DNA from: Acidobacteriota bacterium
Lineage (GTDB): Bacteria; Acidobacteriota; Polarisedimenticolia; QHYA01
Assembly (NCBI GenBank): GCA_003223995.1
Contig: QHYA01000037.1
Location: 1-22,393, forward strand
Length of the DNA: 22,393 nt
Reading direction: 5' to 3'
The notes under the pieces are model-generated. The model saw nothing but the letters and a program-made list of their open reading frames with translations, searched no databases and was not told the DNA's origin. Positions 1 through 7,269 of this stretch are shown here, one piece after another (within the stretch, counting starts at the first letter, position 1; every line of letters starts with the position of its first letter). Made by a program: the position numbers and the translations under genes.

Positions 1-749
1 AAGCGCGGAAGCTGAACGAGGCTTACTTCCATTATCTCGGCACAGGGCGACCCTTTGTGACCGTGAAAGCCGGATCGAGCCTGGACGGGAGGATCGCGGC
101 GCCGCGGCGGGACGGGCAGGCCGCGGCGGGCTCTCCACAGTGGGTCACCTCGCCGCAGGCGCGGGAGGAGGCGATGAGGCTGCGAGGACGGAACGATGCG
201 GTGCTGGTCGGCATCGGCACGGTTCTCGAGGACGACCCGCTGCTGTCGGTGCGGGATCCGGCTTCGCCGAGGCCCATCCTGCGAGCCGTGCTCGATTCCG
301 GGCTCCGCACACCCCCGGCGTGCAGGATGCTCGGTTCGCTCCAGGAGGGCCCCGTGGTCATCTATCACACACAGGGGGCCGCGACCCAGCACGCGGCCGC
401 TCTCCGGGCGGCGGGTGCCGAGACCGTGGCCGCGGGCAAGGGAGCGCACGTGGACCTCGATCTCGTTCTCGAGGACCTGGGCCGGAGGGAGATCCTCGCT
501 CTGCTGGTCGAGGGAGGAGGGGAGGTCATAGGAAGCTTTCTGTCCCGGGGATTGGTTGACCGCATCTGTCTCTTCCTGGCTCCTTCGTTCCTTGGGGCGC
601 GTGCCGTGCCTCTGGTCGGCAGCGCCGCTGCCGGACCCGGAGCAAGGAAGGAGGAAGAGGCGCACCCCGAATTGCCCTTGCGTCTGGATTCCTTCACAGT
701 CATCCGAGTCGGGTCTGACCTCCTGATCGAAGGGTCGCCGTCTCGCTAG
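1..749 (+). CDS. ribD: RibD reductase domain, 5'-truncated by window edge
   Basis: This is the C-terminal part of the riboflavin-biosynthesis deaminase/reductase RibD. The reductase domain reduces the ribosyl side chain of the deaminated pyrimidine intermediate with NADPH, in the cytoplasm. The reading frame is open from base 3 and translates as family-typical sequence before the first GTG at 57 (NEAYFHY, then GRPFVTVKAGSSLDGRIA), so that GTG is internal and the gene begins outside the window. Further RibD_C marks are VGIGTVLEDDPLLSVR and the glycine-rich LLVEGGGEVIGSF segment. The N-terminal zinc deaminase domain is not in view, so bifunctionality is inferred from the family. The stop is TAG at 747-749. 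ribE starts 22 nt downstream, which supports a shared riboflavin operon. Confidence 0.93.
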   Translation, partial: ARKLNEAYFHYLGTGRPFVTVKAGSSLDGRIAAPRRDGQAAAGSPQWVTSPQAREEAMRLRGRNDAVLVGIGTVLEDDPLLSVRDPASPRPILRAVLDSGLRTPPACRMLGSLQEGPVVIYHTQGAATQHAAALRAAGAETVAAGKGAHVDLDLVLEDLGRREILALLVEGGGEVIGSFLSRGLVDRICLFLAPSFLGARAVPLVGSAAAGPGARKEEEAHPELPLRLDSFTVIRVGSDLLIEGSPSR

Positions 750-771
750 CCGACCGGGACACCGTTGGCAG

Positions 772-1389
772 ATGTTCACTGGCCTCATTGAAACTACCGG
801 TACGCTCGTGGACCTAAAACTTCGGAGAGGTTCGGCGAAAGTGAGGATCTCGTGCCGTTTCCCAAGGAGCGGCGGAGCGGGAAGGGGAACCCTGTCGGTC
901 GGGGAGAGCGTGGCAGTGGATGGGACCTGCCTGACGGTCACGAGGGCGGGAAAGGGGTGGTTCGAGACACTGGCCGCGCCGGAGACCGTCAGGCGTACGA
1001 TAATCGGCTGCTACCGGCTCACCCGTCCTGTCAACCTGGAGCGGGCGATGCTGGCAAGCGGGCGTCTCGGAGGGCATTTCGTGCAAGGGCATATCGACGG
1101 GAGAGCACGTCTCAGGTCCGTCAGGCGCGAAGGCGACAGCCGCGTCTGCCGCTTGGCCCCTCCTCGCGGGCTGGCGCCTCTTATCGTCGAGAAGGGGCCG
1201 GTGGCCCTCGACGGGGTCAGCCTGACGGTCTCGGCGGTCGGCCGGGGCTGGTTCGAGGTGATGCTTGTCCCTCATACTCTGAGGGCCACGACCATGAGCC
1301 AGAGGGAGCCGGGAGACGAGCTGAACATCGAGACCGACCTGATTGCCAAGTACGTCCGGAGCCTTCTCGGCGCCAGATCGGTATCATGA
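772..1389 (+). CDS. ribE: Riboflavin synthase, alpha subunit
   Basis: The product converts two molecules of 6,7-dimethyl-8-ribityllumazine into riboflavin and the pyrimidine that is recycled, the last step of the pathway. The 205-residue length is normal. The family start MFTGLIETTG is present and the protein shows the typical internal duplication of two lumazine-binding halves, about 1-97 and 98-200. Corresponding motifs are VAVDGTCLTV (residues 47-56, with Cys53) and VALDGVSLTV (144-153). GGHFVQGHIDG lies at 100-110 at the junction. The ATG at 772 has only a weak ribosome-binding site, which fits coupling to ribD 22 nt upstream. ribBA follows 19 nt after the stop. Lumazine synthase (ribH), which makes its substrate, is not in the window. 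Confidence 0.95.
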   Translation: MFTGLIETTGTLVDLKLRRGSAKVRISCRFPRSGGAGRGTLSVGESVAVDGTCLTVTRAGKGWFETLAAPETVRRTIIGCYRLTRPVNLERAMLASGRLGGHFVQGHIDGRARLRSVRREGDSRVCRLAPPRGLAPLIVEKGPVALDGVSLTVSAVGRGWFEVMLVPHTLRATTMSQREPGDELNIETDLIAKYVRSLLGARSVS

Positions 1390-1408
1390 AGAGAAGGAGC
1401 AGATCGAT

Positions 1409-2668
1409 ATGAGGAGAATGAAAAACCCGAGGGACGGTTCCGCCGGAAGAACCGGAAGAAATGCATCCGTGTTCGCCCCGATCGAGGAGGCGCTGGAGGA
1501 GATCCGCCGCGGTCGGATGGTCATTGTTGTCGATGACGAGGACCGGGAGAACGAGGGGGATCTGACCTGCGCGGCCGAGAAGGTGACTCCGGAGATCGTC
1601 AACTTCATGATCCGTTTCGGCCGGGGGCTCGTCTGCCTTCCGATGAGCCCGGAGAGGCTCGACGAGCTGCAGATCCCTCACATGGTGAAGAACAACACCG
1701 CTCGCTACGGGACCGCGTTCTGCGTCTCGATCGAAGCGAAGCACGAGGTGACGACGGGGATATCGGCCGCCGACAGGGCCACGACGATTCTTACAGCGGT
1801 CGATCCCGCCAGCCGGCCGCAGGACCTCGTGATGCCCGGCCATGTCTTCCCCTTGCGGGCCAGGCCGGGCGGGGTCCTCGTGCGTCCCGGTCAGACGGAG
1901 GCTGCCGTGGATCTTGCGCGGCTCGCAGGGCTGCGTCCCGCCGGTGTGATCTGCGAAGTGCTCAACGACGACGGCACCATGGCGAGGGTACAGGACCTGA
2001 AGCGTTTCGCGGAGAAGCATGGCCTGCTGGTGATCACGATCGCCTCCCTGATCGAGTACCGCATGAAATCCGACCGGATCGTCAGGCGCGTGGCCGCACC
2101 GAAATTGCCGACGGAACTCGGCGAGTTCCGCCTGGTCGCCTTCGAGAACGACCTGCGGCAAGAGACCCACCTGGCGCTCGTCATGGGGGAATGGGGTCCT
2201 GACGAGGCGGTCATGGTGCGGGTCCACAGCGAGTGCCTCACCGGGGATGTCTTCGGGTCCGTTCGCTGCGACTGCGGCAGGCAGCTCGAGCAGTCGATGG
2301 AGATGATCGCGGCGAAGGGAAGGGGGGTCATCCTCTATCTCAGGCAGGAGGGGCGCGGGATCGGACTGTGCAACAAGCTTCGAGCCTACGAGCTCCAGGA
2401 CAGCGGGAAGGACACCGTGGAGGCGAACGAGACCCTCGGCTTCCGGGCGGACCAGCGCGACTACGGCATCGGCTCCCAAATCCTCTACGACCTCGGAGTC
2501 CGGCGCGTGAAGCTGCTGACGAACAATCCGGACAAGTTCCGCGCCCTGAACGGCTACGGCCTGGAGATCGTCGAACGGATCGCCCTGGAGACCCCCCCCA
2601 ATTCCTCGAATCTGAGGTATCTCAGGACGAAGAAGGAGAAGCTGGGCCACCTGCTGTCCAGAGTCTAG
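1409..2668 (+). CDS. ribBA: RibBA: DHBP synthase / GTP cyclohydrolase II fusion
   Basis: This bifunctional enzyme supplies both precursors of riboflavin. The N-terminal half makes 3,4-dihydroxy-2-butanone-4-phosphate from ribulose-5-phosphate; the C-terminal half opens GTP. With the ATG at 1409 it is 419 residues. The frame is open back to 1343, but AAGGAG at 1394-1399, nine bases before 1409, favours that start over the ATG at 1418. RibB marks are DDEDRENEGDL (42-52), TTGISAADRATT (115-126) and GHVFPLRA (144-151). RibA marks are three cysteines spaced as in the zinc site of GTP cyclohydrolase II (Cys276, Cys287, Cys289, in SECLTGDVFGSVRCDCGR), then RQEGRGIGL (312-320), DYGIGSQILYDLGV and LLTNNP. 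All expected catalytic motifs look intact. ribH and nusB, which often follow, are absent; ffh comes next after a 188-base gap. Confidence 0.95.
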   Translation: MRRMKNPRDGSAGRTGRNASVFAPIEEALEEIRRGRMVIVVDDEDRENEGDLTCAAEKVTPEIVNFMIRFGRGLVCLPMSPERLDELQIPHMVKNNTARYGTAFCVSIEAKHEVTTGISAADRATTILTAVDPASRPQDLVMPGHVFPLRARPGGVLVRPGQTEAAVDLARLAGLRPAGVICEVLNDDGTMARVQDLKRFAEKHGLLVITIASLIEYRMKSDRIVRRVAAPKLPTELGEFRLVAFENDLRQETHLALVMGEWGPDEAVMVRVHSECLTGDVFGSVRCDCGRQLEQSMEMIAAKGRGVILYLRQEGRGIGLCNKLRAYELQDSGKDTVEANETLGFRADQRDYGIGSQILYDLGVRRVKLLTNNPDKFRALNGYGLEIVERIALETPPNSSNLRYLRTKKEKLGHLLSRV

Positions 2669-2763
2669 GCTGGGCGAGGCCCGGTCCGCGCCTAGCGGCC
2701 CCTGCTCGATGGTCTCTCATCTGGCCAGGCAGATCGACTCTCACTCCCCCGCACATTCCCTGC

Positions 2764-2802
2764 ACAATTCATTGTCATCTTCACTCGCGATTGACACGAG
2801 TG
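2764..2802. promoter_or_regulatory. Two short inverted repeats upstream of ffh (possible operators)
   Basis: Two perfect small inverted repeats lie in the AT-richer part of the ribBA-ffh gap. ACAAT-tc-ATTGT spans 2764-2775. CACTCG (2782-2787) pairs with CGAGTG (2797-2802) across nine bases and encloses the -35 box of the ffh promoter. A protein bound to the second would block sigma factor access. No regulator is recognised and both repeats are short enough to be chance. Confidence 0.3.
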
Positions 2803-2818
2803 GAAGGATCTGTAGAAT
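2791..2818 (+). promoter_or_regulatory. Sigma70-type promoter for the ffh operon
   Basis: TTGACA at 2791-2796, a 16-base spacer and TAGAAT at 2813-2818 give a perfect -35 and a five-of-six -10. The predicted transcript starts near 2825, about 32 bases before the ffh ATG, leaving room for the GAGGG ribosome-binding site at 2848-2852. It is the best promoter in the window and marks the riboflavin block and the ffh block as separate transcription units, although read-through is possible because no terminator with a T-tract is visible after ribBA. Confidence 0.75.
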
Positions 2819-2856
2819 AAAGAGTTTTCGCTGTACGGCGACCGTGAGAGGGACGG

Positions 2857-4227
2857 ATGTTCGAGAACCTTGCCAGCAAGCTCCAGCAGGCCTTTCGGAA
2901 CCTGACCGGCCAGGGAAGGGTCACCGAGGCGACGCTTCAGGAGGCGCTGAGGGAAATCCGCCTCGCGTTGCTGGAAGCCGATGTGGCAGTCCCCGTCGCG
3001 AAGTCTCTGCTCGAGCGGGTGAAGGAAAAGGCGCTCGGCGAGCATGTCCTCCGGAGCCTGACTCCCGGAGATCAGGTCTTGAAGGTTGTCCGGGACGAGC
3101 TGGTCGAGCTGCTCGGAGCGGGCCGGGACACGGCGCTCCGCATCGCGCCGCCTTACCCGGCCGTGTTCTTGCTGGTTGGGCTTCAGGGCTCGGGCAAGAC
3201 CACCACAGCGGCAAAACTTGGGTTGATGCTGAAGGGAAAGGGCCGGAACCCCCTGCTCGTTCCGGCCGACGTTCACCGACCCGCAGCCAGTCTCCAGCTC
3301 CTCCAGGTGGCCCGTCAGGCTTCCGTCGCCGCCTACGAGTTCTCTCCCGGTGGGGAGCCGGTCGAGATCTGCCGCTCCGCGCTCGCCCGCGCCCGTCAGG
3401 TCGGCTTCGACGTGATCGTTGTGGATACCGCCGGACGGCTCCATGTCGACGAGGAACTCATGACCGAACTGGCCGGGTTGAAGGACGCCCTCAAGCCGGC
3501 CGAGGTGCTTCTCGTGGCGGACGCGATGACAGGCCAGGACGCTGTCCGGAGCGCGAAGGAGTTCCACGAGCGGATCGGCCTGACAGGAGTCGTGCTGACC
3601 AAGCTCGACGGGGACGCCCGCGGCGGGGCGGCACTCTCGGTCACGGCCGTCGCCGGGGTCCCGATCAAGCTGGTCGGGACCGGCGAGAAGCTCGTCAACA
3701 TGGAACCCTTCTTTCCGGACCGGATGGCCGGGCGCATCCTCGGAATGGGAGATGTTCTCACTCTCATCGAGCGGGCCGAGGAGACGATCGAGGCCGAAGA
3801 GGCGGGTCGGCTCGAGAAGAAGCTACGCCGAAACGAGTTCACGCTCGAGGATTTCCGTGACCAGCTCCGCCGCCTCAAGCGGATGGGGCCGCTTTCGGAG
3901 GTTCTCGGCCTGCTCCCTGGCGCCGCCACGCTGAGAGGACTGCGCGAGGCGCAGCTGGACGGAAAGGAGCTTTCCCGTGTGGAGGCCATCATCAACTCCA
4001 TGACCGGCGAGGAGAGGCGGGACCATTCGATTCTCAATGGCAGCCGCAAGCGGCGCGTCGCGCGCGGATCGGGCACATCCGTCCAGGAGGTCAATCGGAT
4101 CGTCAAGCAGTTCGCTCAAATGAAAAGGATGATGAAATCCCTGGGCGGGGGAAAGGGGGGGCCGGGCAAGGCAGGAAAGATGGGCCGGCTTCCCGGGGGG
4201 CTGCGTGTGCCTCCGGGCTTCCGATGA
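2857..4227 (+). CDS. ffh: Signal recognition particle GTPase Ffh
   Basis: Ffh binds 4.5S RNA and signal sequences of nascent membrane proteins and delivers ribosomes to FtsY at the membrane. The 456 residues contain the N-domain helical bundle (about 1-90), the G domain with P-loop GLQGSGKT (108-115), PADVHRPAA (136-144), DTAGR (190-194) and TKLDGDARGG (248-257), and the methionine-containing M domain (about 300-456) with MGPLSEVLGLLPG and a basic end including QMKRMMKSLGGGKGG. The ATG at 2857 has a GAGGG ribosome-binding site four bases upstream. It is the first gene of a block with rpsP, khpA, rimM, trmD, rplS and rnhB, a widely conserved order in bacteria. Nothing looks missing. The SRP RNA gene is not in the window. 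Confidence 0.97.
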   Translation: MFENLASKLQQAFRNLTGQGRVTEATLQEALREIRLALLEADVAVPVAKSLLERVKEKALGEHVLRSLTPGDQVLKVVRDELVELLGAGRDTALRIAPPYPAVFLLVGLQGSGKTTTAAKLGLMLKGKGRNPLLVPADVHRPAASLQLLQVARQASVAAYEFSPGGEPVEICRSALARARQVGFDVIVVDTAGRLHVDEELMTELAGLKDALKPAEVLLVADAMTGQDAVRSAKEFHERIGLTGVVLTKLDGDARGGAALSVTAVAGVPIKLVGTGEKLVNMEPFFPDRMAGRILGMGDVLTLIERAEETIEAEEAGRLEKKLRRNEFTLEDFRDQLRRLKRMGPLSEVLGLLPGAATLRGLREAQLDGKELSRVEAIINSMTGEERRDHSILNGSRKRRVARGSGTSVQEVNRIVKQFAQMKRMMKSLGGGKGGPGKAGKMGRLPGGLRVPPGFR

Positions 4228-4279
4228 CAAGGGAGCGGCGGGGCCGGAACCGACAAGCAGGAGGAGAGGTGGTGATGAC

Positions 4280-4609
4280 ATGCTGAGAATACGTCTCAGA
4301 AGGATGGGCTCGAATCATAAGCCCTATTACCGTATCGTTGTTTCCGACTCGCGCCGGACGCCCAGCGGCTCTTTCGTGGATGCGATCGGCACCTACGATC
4401 CCCGAAAGGATCCTGCGCGTGTCAATCTTGACGTCGAAAAAGCCCTCGATTGGATGCGCAAGGGCGCCCATCCCTCGGAGACTGTGAGGTCCCTCATCGG
4501 GAAGGCGAGAGCGGCTCAGCCTGGCCCGAGTGTCGGGACTCTGGCCCAAGCGGCCCCGGTGGGGACGGCGCCCGAACAACCGGACCCGCCCGTGGAAGCG
4601 GCCACGTGA
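4280..4609 (+). CDS. rpsP: 30S ribosomal protein bS16
   Basis: Small-subunit assembly protein. The start MLRIRLRRMGSNHKPYYRI, followed by VSDSRRTPSGSFVDAIGTYDP, is unmistakable for bS16. The frame is open from 4205, but the ATG at 4280 is chosen because it gives the family N-terminus and is preceded by a strong AGGAGGAGAGG stretch at 4259-4269. The 109 residues exceed the usual 80-90. The surplus is a tail rich in Ala, Pro and Gly from about residue 78 to the end, without recognisable domain; such tails occur in other bS16 proteins. The gene lies 52 bases after ffh and 73 before khpA. Confidence 0.95.
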   Translation: MLRIRLRRMGSNHKPYYRIVVSDSRRTPSGSFVDAIGTYDPRKDPARVNLDVEKALDWMRKGAHPSETVRSLIGKARAAQPGPSVGTLAQAAPVGTAPEQPDPPVEAAT

Positions 4610-4682
4610 GGATGTCGTAGAGCGATTTTTCAACCCGCTGGCCCGAGCGAAGGAGGGGGACGGGCATGCGGAAGAGAATGTG

Positions 4683-4913
4683 ATGAAGGAGCTTGTAGAA
4701 TTGATCGCGAAGAGCCTCGTTGACAGACCTGAAGCTGTGGATGTGATCGAGGTAGGAGGAGAACAGACCACAGTGCTGGAGCTGAAGGTGGCGCCGGAGG
4801 ACCTGGGCAAGGTGATCGGCAAGCAAGGGCGGACCGTTCGCTCGATACGCACGATCCTCAGCGCGGCCGGGATGAAACAGAGGAAGCGTTTCGTCCTTCA
4901 GATCCTTGACTGA
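4683..4913 (+). CDS. khpA: KH-domain RNA-binding protein KhpA (YlqC family)
   Basis: A small single KH-domain protein, 76 residues from the ATG at 4683. The start MKELVELIAKSLVDRPEAV is typical and the RNA-binding GxxG loop appears as GKQG within APEDLGKVIGKQGRTVRSIR. The open frame extends upstream to 4530, but that sequence has no family similarity and overlaps the end of rpsP. GGAAGAG at 4670-4676, six bases before the ATG, supports the start used here. In studied bacteria KhpA pairs with the Jag/KhpB protein and binds many RNAs, affecting cell division and translation; that role is inferred. Its place between rpsP and rimM is the conserved one. The last eight bases overlap the predicted start of rimM. 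Confidence 0.9.
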   Translation: MKELVELIAKSLVDRPEAVDVIEVGGEQTTVLELKVAPEDLGKVIGKQGRTVRSIRTILSAAGMKQRKRFVLQILD

Positions 4914-5511
4914 TCGTTCCATCCGGGGCCGCCTTGGTCCTGCCCCTCGGGAGAGGGCCGCGACGCCCGAAGCGAAATCGGAAGCCGGTGCGCTGATCCC
5001 TGTCGCCAAGGTGTTGCGTCCGTGGGGAAGGCGAGGAGGGGTGCTGGCCGAGTTGAGCACGGACAACGCCGCCCGCTTGTTGCCGGGGCGGAGTCTGCTG
5101 CTGGGTGGATCCCAGGAGGAAGGAGGTTCGCGCATCACGGTCAGCGCCGCGCGCGACCACTCTCCGGGCCGCGCGGTGATCGAGATCGAGGGTATCGATT
5201 CCATCGAGGCGGCGGAGGATCTGCGGGGCCGGACGCTTTATGCGCCGAGATCCGAGATCGGTCCCCCTCCGGAAGGCGCCTATTATGCCTTCCAGCTTCT
5301 GGGGATGAGGGCTGTGACGATCTCGGGGGAGGTCCTGGGGCGGATCGTGGAGATCCGGCCGACCGGAGGCGCGGACCTGCTGGTGGTTCACGGAAGCGGC
5401 AGAGAGCATCTGATCCCTTTCGTCCGGTCCATCTGCCCGCGAATCGATCCGGAGGAAGGGCTCATCGAGGTCGATCCTCCCAAGGGGCTGCTGGAGCTTG
5501 ATGAAATTTGA
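4906..5511 (+). CDS. rimM: Ribosome maturation factor RimM
   Basis: RimM helps mature the head of the 30S subunit and binds protein uS19. The recognisable N-terminal domain is LIPVAKVLRPWGRRGGVLAE (about residues 30-49). The C-terminal PRC-barrel part shows YYAFQLLGM, GRIVEI, DLLVVHG and LIPFV, ending with a typical PKGLLEL. The start is uncertain. The only ATG, GTG or TTG ahead of the conserved core is the TTG at 4906, which overlaps the khpA stop by eight bases and lacks a clear ribosome-binding site. It adds about 28 Arg/Ala/Pro-rich residues not usual in RimM. Translational coupling to khpA would explain the weak start. The final 11 bases overlap trmD. Confidence 0.9.
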   Translation: MTDRSIRGRLGPAPRERAATPEAKSEAGALIPVAKVLRPWGRRGGVLAELSTDNAARLLPGRSLLLGGSQEEGGSRITVSAARDHSPGRAVIEIEGIDSIEAAEDLRGRTLYAPRSEIGPPPEGAYYAFQLLGMRAVTISGEVLGRIVEIRPTGGADLLVVHGSGREHLIPFVRSICPRIDPEEGLIEVDPPKGLLELDEI

Positions 5512-6226
5512 AATCGTCACGATCTTTCCATTGATGGTCAAAGCCGCGCTGACTGAGGGGTTGCTGCTGCGGGCCATCGAGAAAGGGATCATCAGCGTGA
5601 AGGTCCATGATCTGCGCGACTGGTCGGTGGATCGCCACCGAAAGGTGGACGACCTTCCCTTCGGAGGGGGCGGCGGCATGGTCTTCCGGCCGGAACCGCT
5701 CTTCGCGGCCGTCGAGCAGATCAAGGCGGCGAGTGGAGCGACGCCGGCGGCCGTCGTTCTGATGTGCCCGCAGGGTCGCCGGCTGGACCAGAAAGAGATC
5801 CGCCGCCTGTCGGCGGAGTACGAGCGACTGATCCTGCTGTGCGGGCGCTATGAAGGGATCGACGAGAGGGTCCGGCAGCACCTCGTGGACCTGGAGATCT
5901 CGATCGGGGATTACGTCCTGTCCGGAGGAGAGCTCCCTGCGCTGATCGTCGTCGAGGCCGTGACGAGATTGCTTCCGGGGGCCATCGGCCGAGCGGAGTG
6001 TGCTGTCCAGGACTCCTTTTCCGAGGGGCTGCTTGATTATCCCCACTACACCCGTCCGGCGGAATTCCGGGGCTGGCGGGTGCCGGAGGTTCTCCTGTCC
6101 GGGGACCACGAGGCGATCGCCAGGTGGCGTCGCGAAAAGTCCCTGGAGAGGACCGCTCAACGCCGGCCGGACCTGCTGGCCGGCGGAAATCCCTCCGTCC
6201 CTGCCGGGACGGGATCGAAGAGGTGA
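5501..6226 (+). CDS. trmD: tRNA (guanine-37-N1)-methyltransferase TrmD
   Basis: TrmD methylates G37 next to the anticodon with S-adenosylmethionine and prevents +1 frameshifting. From the ATG at 5501 it has 241 residues, a normal length. Family motifs in order are MKFEIVTIFP, DDLPFGGGGGM (50-60), LCGRYEGIDERV (113-124), SIGDYVLSGGELPAL (134-148) and DSFSEGLLDYPHYTRP (171-186), where Asp171 is the likely catalytic aspartate, then VPEVLLSGDHEAI and WRREKSLERT. These cover the trefoil-knot cofactor site and the tRNA-binding tail. GGAG at 5493-5496 serves as ribosome-binding site inside the end of rimM, and the two genes overlap by 11 bases. The TTG at 5498 would add one residue and is less likely. 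Confidence 0.96.
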   Translation: MKFEIVTIFPLMVKAALTEGLLLRAIEKGIISVKVHDLRDWSVDRHRKVDDLPFGGGGGMVFRPEPLFAAVEQIKAASGATPAAVVLMCPQGRRLDQKEIRRLSAEYERLILLCGRYEGIDERVRQHLVDLEISIGDYVLSGGELPALIVVEAVTRLLPGAIGRAECAVQDSFSEGLLDYPHYTRPAEFRGWRVPEVLLSGDHEAIARWRREKSLERTAQRRPDLLAGGNPSVPAGTGSKR

Positions 6227-6229
6227 CCG

Positions 6230-6577
6230 ATGGAGACAATTTCTTCCCTGGCGGCTGTGGGGATGAAGCGTGATCTTCCGGAGTTCGGGCCCGGGGACAC
6301 GGTCAAGGTTCATGTGAAGGTCGTGGAGGGGGAGAAGGAACGCATCCAGATCTTCCAGGGGGTTGTGATCGCTCGCCGACGGGGAGGCATCCGCTCCACT
6401 TTCACCGTGCGGAAGATCTCCGGAGGGGTCGGCGTGGAGCGGATCTTCCCCCTTCACTCCCCGGTGGTCGATCGCATCGAGCTGCTGCGGCGGGGGAAGG
6501 TCCGGCGGGCGAAGCTTTACTACCTTCGCCAGCTCAAGGGGAAGGCTGCCCGGATCCAGGAGCGCAGAGAGGCCTAG
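6230..6577 (+). CDS. rplS: 50S ribosomal protein bL19
   Basis: Large-subunit protein at the interface with the 30S subunit. The 115 residues contain the family signatures FGPGDTVKVHVKVVEGEKER, IQIFQGVVIARR, TFTVRKISGGVGVERIFP, and the end SPVVDRIELLRRGKVRRAKL, YYLRQLKGKAARI. The ATG at 6230 is preceded three bases away by a good GAGGTGA, which overlaps the trmD stop, so the two are coupled. The length and all conserved blocks are normal. rnhB starts nine bases after the stop. Confidence 0.96.
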   Translation: METISSLAAVGMKRDLPEFGPGDTVKVHVKVVEGEKERIQIFQGVVIARRRGGIRSTFTVRKISGGVGVERIFPLHSPVVDRIELLRRGKVRRAKLYYLRQLKGKAARIQERREA

Positions 6578-6586
6578 GGCAAGGCC

Positions 6587-7261
6587 ATGCCCGGCAAACC
6601 CACCTGGCGGCTTGAACGCGAGGCTTGGCGGTCTGGCTACAGGCGCGTGGCGGGGCTCGACGAGGCGGGGCGCGGCTGCCTCGCGGGACCGGTGGTGGCG
6701 GCCGCGGCCGTGCTCGATCCGTCGTGGAAGCTGGTGGGAGTGGATGACTCGAAGCGGCTCGGACGGCGCAAGCGGGAGCGGCTCTACGAGCAGATCCTCA
6801 GGGGGGCTTGGAGCTGGTCCGTGGCCCTGGTCTGCCCCCAGGAGATCGATCGGACCGACATTCTCAGCGCGACGCTGCACGCGATGGGGGAGGCGACTCG
6901 CCTTCTCCCTCGACCAGCAGACTTTTTGCTCGTGGACGCCCTCGAGTTGCGCGGATGTGGCGTGCCCTATCGACCCGTCATCGGCGGCGACCGCCTTTCG
7001 GTCTCCATCGCCGCGGCCTCGATCATCGCCAAGGTGACCCGCGACACATACATGGAAGAGGCAGACAGCAGGTTTCCGGGGTACGGTTTCGCCCTCCACA
7101 AGGGCTACGGGACACGAGCGCACCTCGCCGCTCTTCGGGCAATGGGGATCACGCCTCTTCACCGAAGGAGCTTCTCGGGCGTCGGGACGCACCAGCACCG
7201 GCTTCCTTTCCGCGAGACCGATGAAGCCGCGCGCCCGGAGCCGCCAAGAGCCTTAGAATAG
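6587..7261 (+). CDS. rnhB: Ribonuclease HII
   Basis: RNase HII cuts the RNA strand of RNA-DNA hybrids and starts removal of single ribonucleotides misincorporated in DNA. The 224-residue protein carries the acidic active site: Asp25-Glu26 in GLDEAGRGCLAGPVVAAA, Asp117 in LLVDAL, and the later aspartate in AAASIIAKVTRDTYM (Asp153). DDSKRLGRRKRERLY (53-67) and YGFALHKGYGTRAHLAAL are further family marks. It is the last of the conserved ffh-to-rnhB block, nine bases after rplS. The ATG at 6587 follows a weak purine-rich site. The Arg/Pro-rich last 15 residues are not conserved. Its final codons contain a TAGAAT that may act as promoter for the next gene. Confidence 0.95.
   Translation: MPGKPTWRLEREAWRSGYRRVAGLDEAGRGCLAGPVVAAAAVLDPSWKLVGVDDSKRLGRRKRERLYEQILRGAWSWSVALVCPQEIDRTDILSATLHAMGEATRLLPRPADFLLVDALELRGCGVPYRPVIGGDRLSVSIAAASIIAKVTRDTYMEEADSRFPGYGFALHKGYGTRAHLAALRAMGITPLHRRSFSGVGTHQHRLPFRETDEAARPEPPRALE
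7254..7259 (+). promoter_or_regulatory. Possible -10 element upstream of the TPR gene
   Basis: TAGAAT lies across the last codons of rnhB, exactly ten bases before the ATG at 7270. The same hexamer stands ten bases before the uvrB ATG. Transcription from it would begin about four bases before the start codon and give a nearly leaderless mRNA, consistent with the lack of a ribosome-binding site. No -35 match is visible, so the call rests on position and similarity. Confidence 0.35.
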
Positions 7262-7269
7262 ATCCCGCC

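Noticed and set aside
1217..2650. Long minus-strand open frame of 477 codons
   Set aside because: It lies antisense to ribE/ribBA, whose proteins are unmistakable; the composition is that of a GC-rich shadow frame with no recognisable domain.
2782..2802. CIRCE (HrcA operator) at the ffh promoter
   Set aside because: CIRCE needs GCACTC-N9-GAGTGC. Here the CACTC and GAGTG cores are 11 bases apart and the outer bases of the arms do not match.
2669..2856. FMN riboswitch or terminator in the ribBA-ffh gap
   Set aside because: None of the conserved FMN-element segments are recognisable, and no hairpin followed by a T-tract was found.
5462..7198. Minus-strand open frame of 578 codons
   Set aside because: Antisense to the rimM end, trmD, rplS and rnhB; no domain, and a typical GC-driven shadow.
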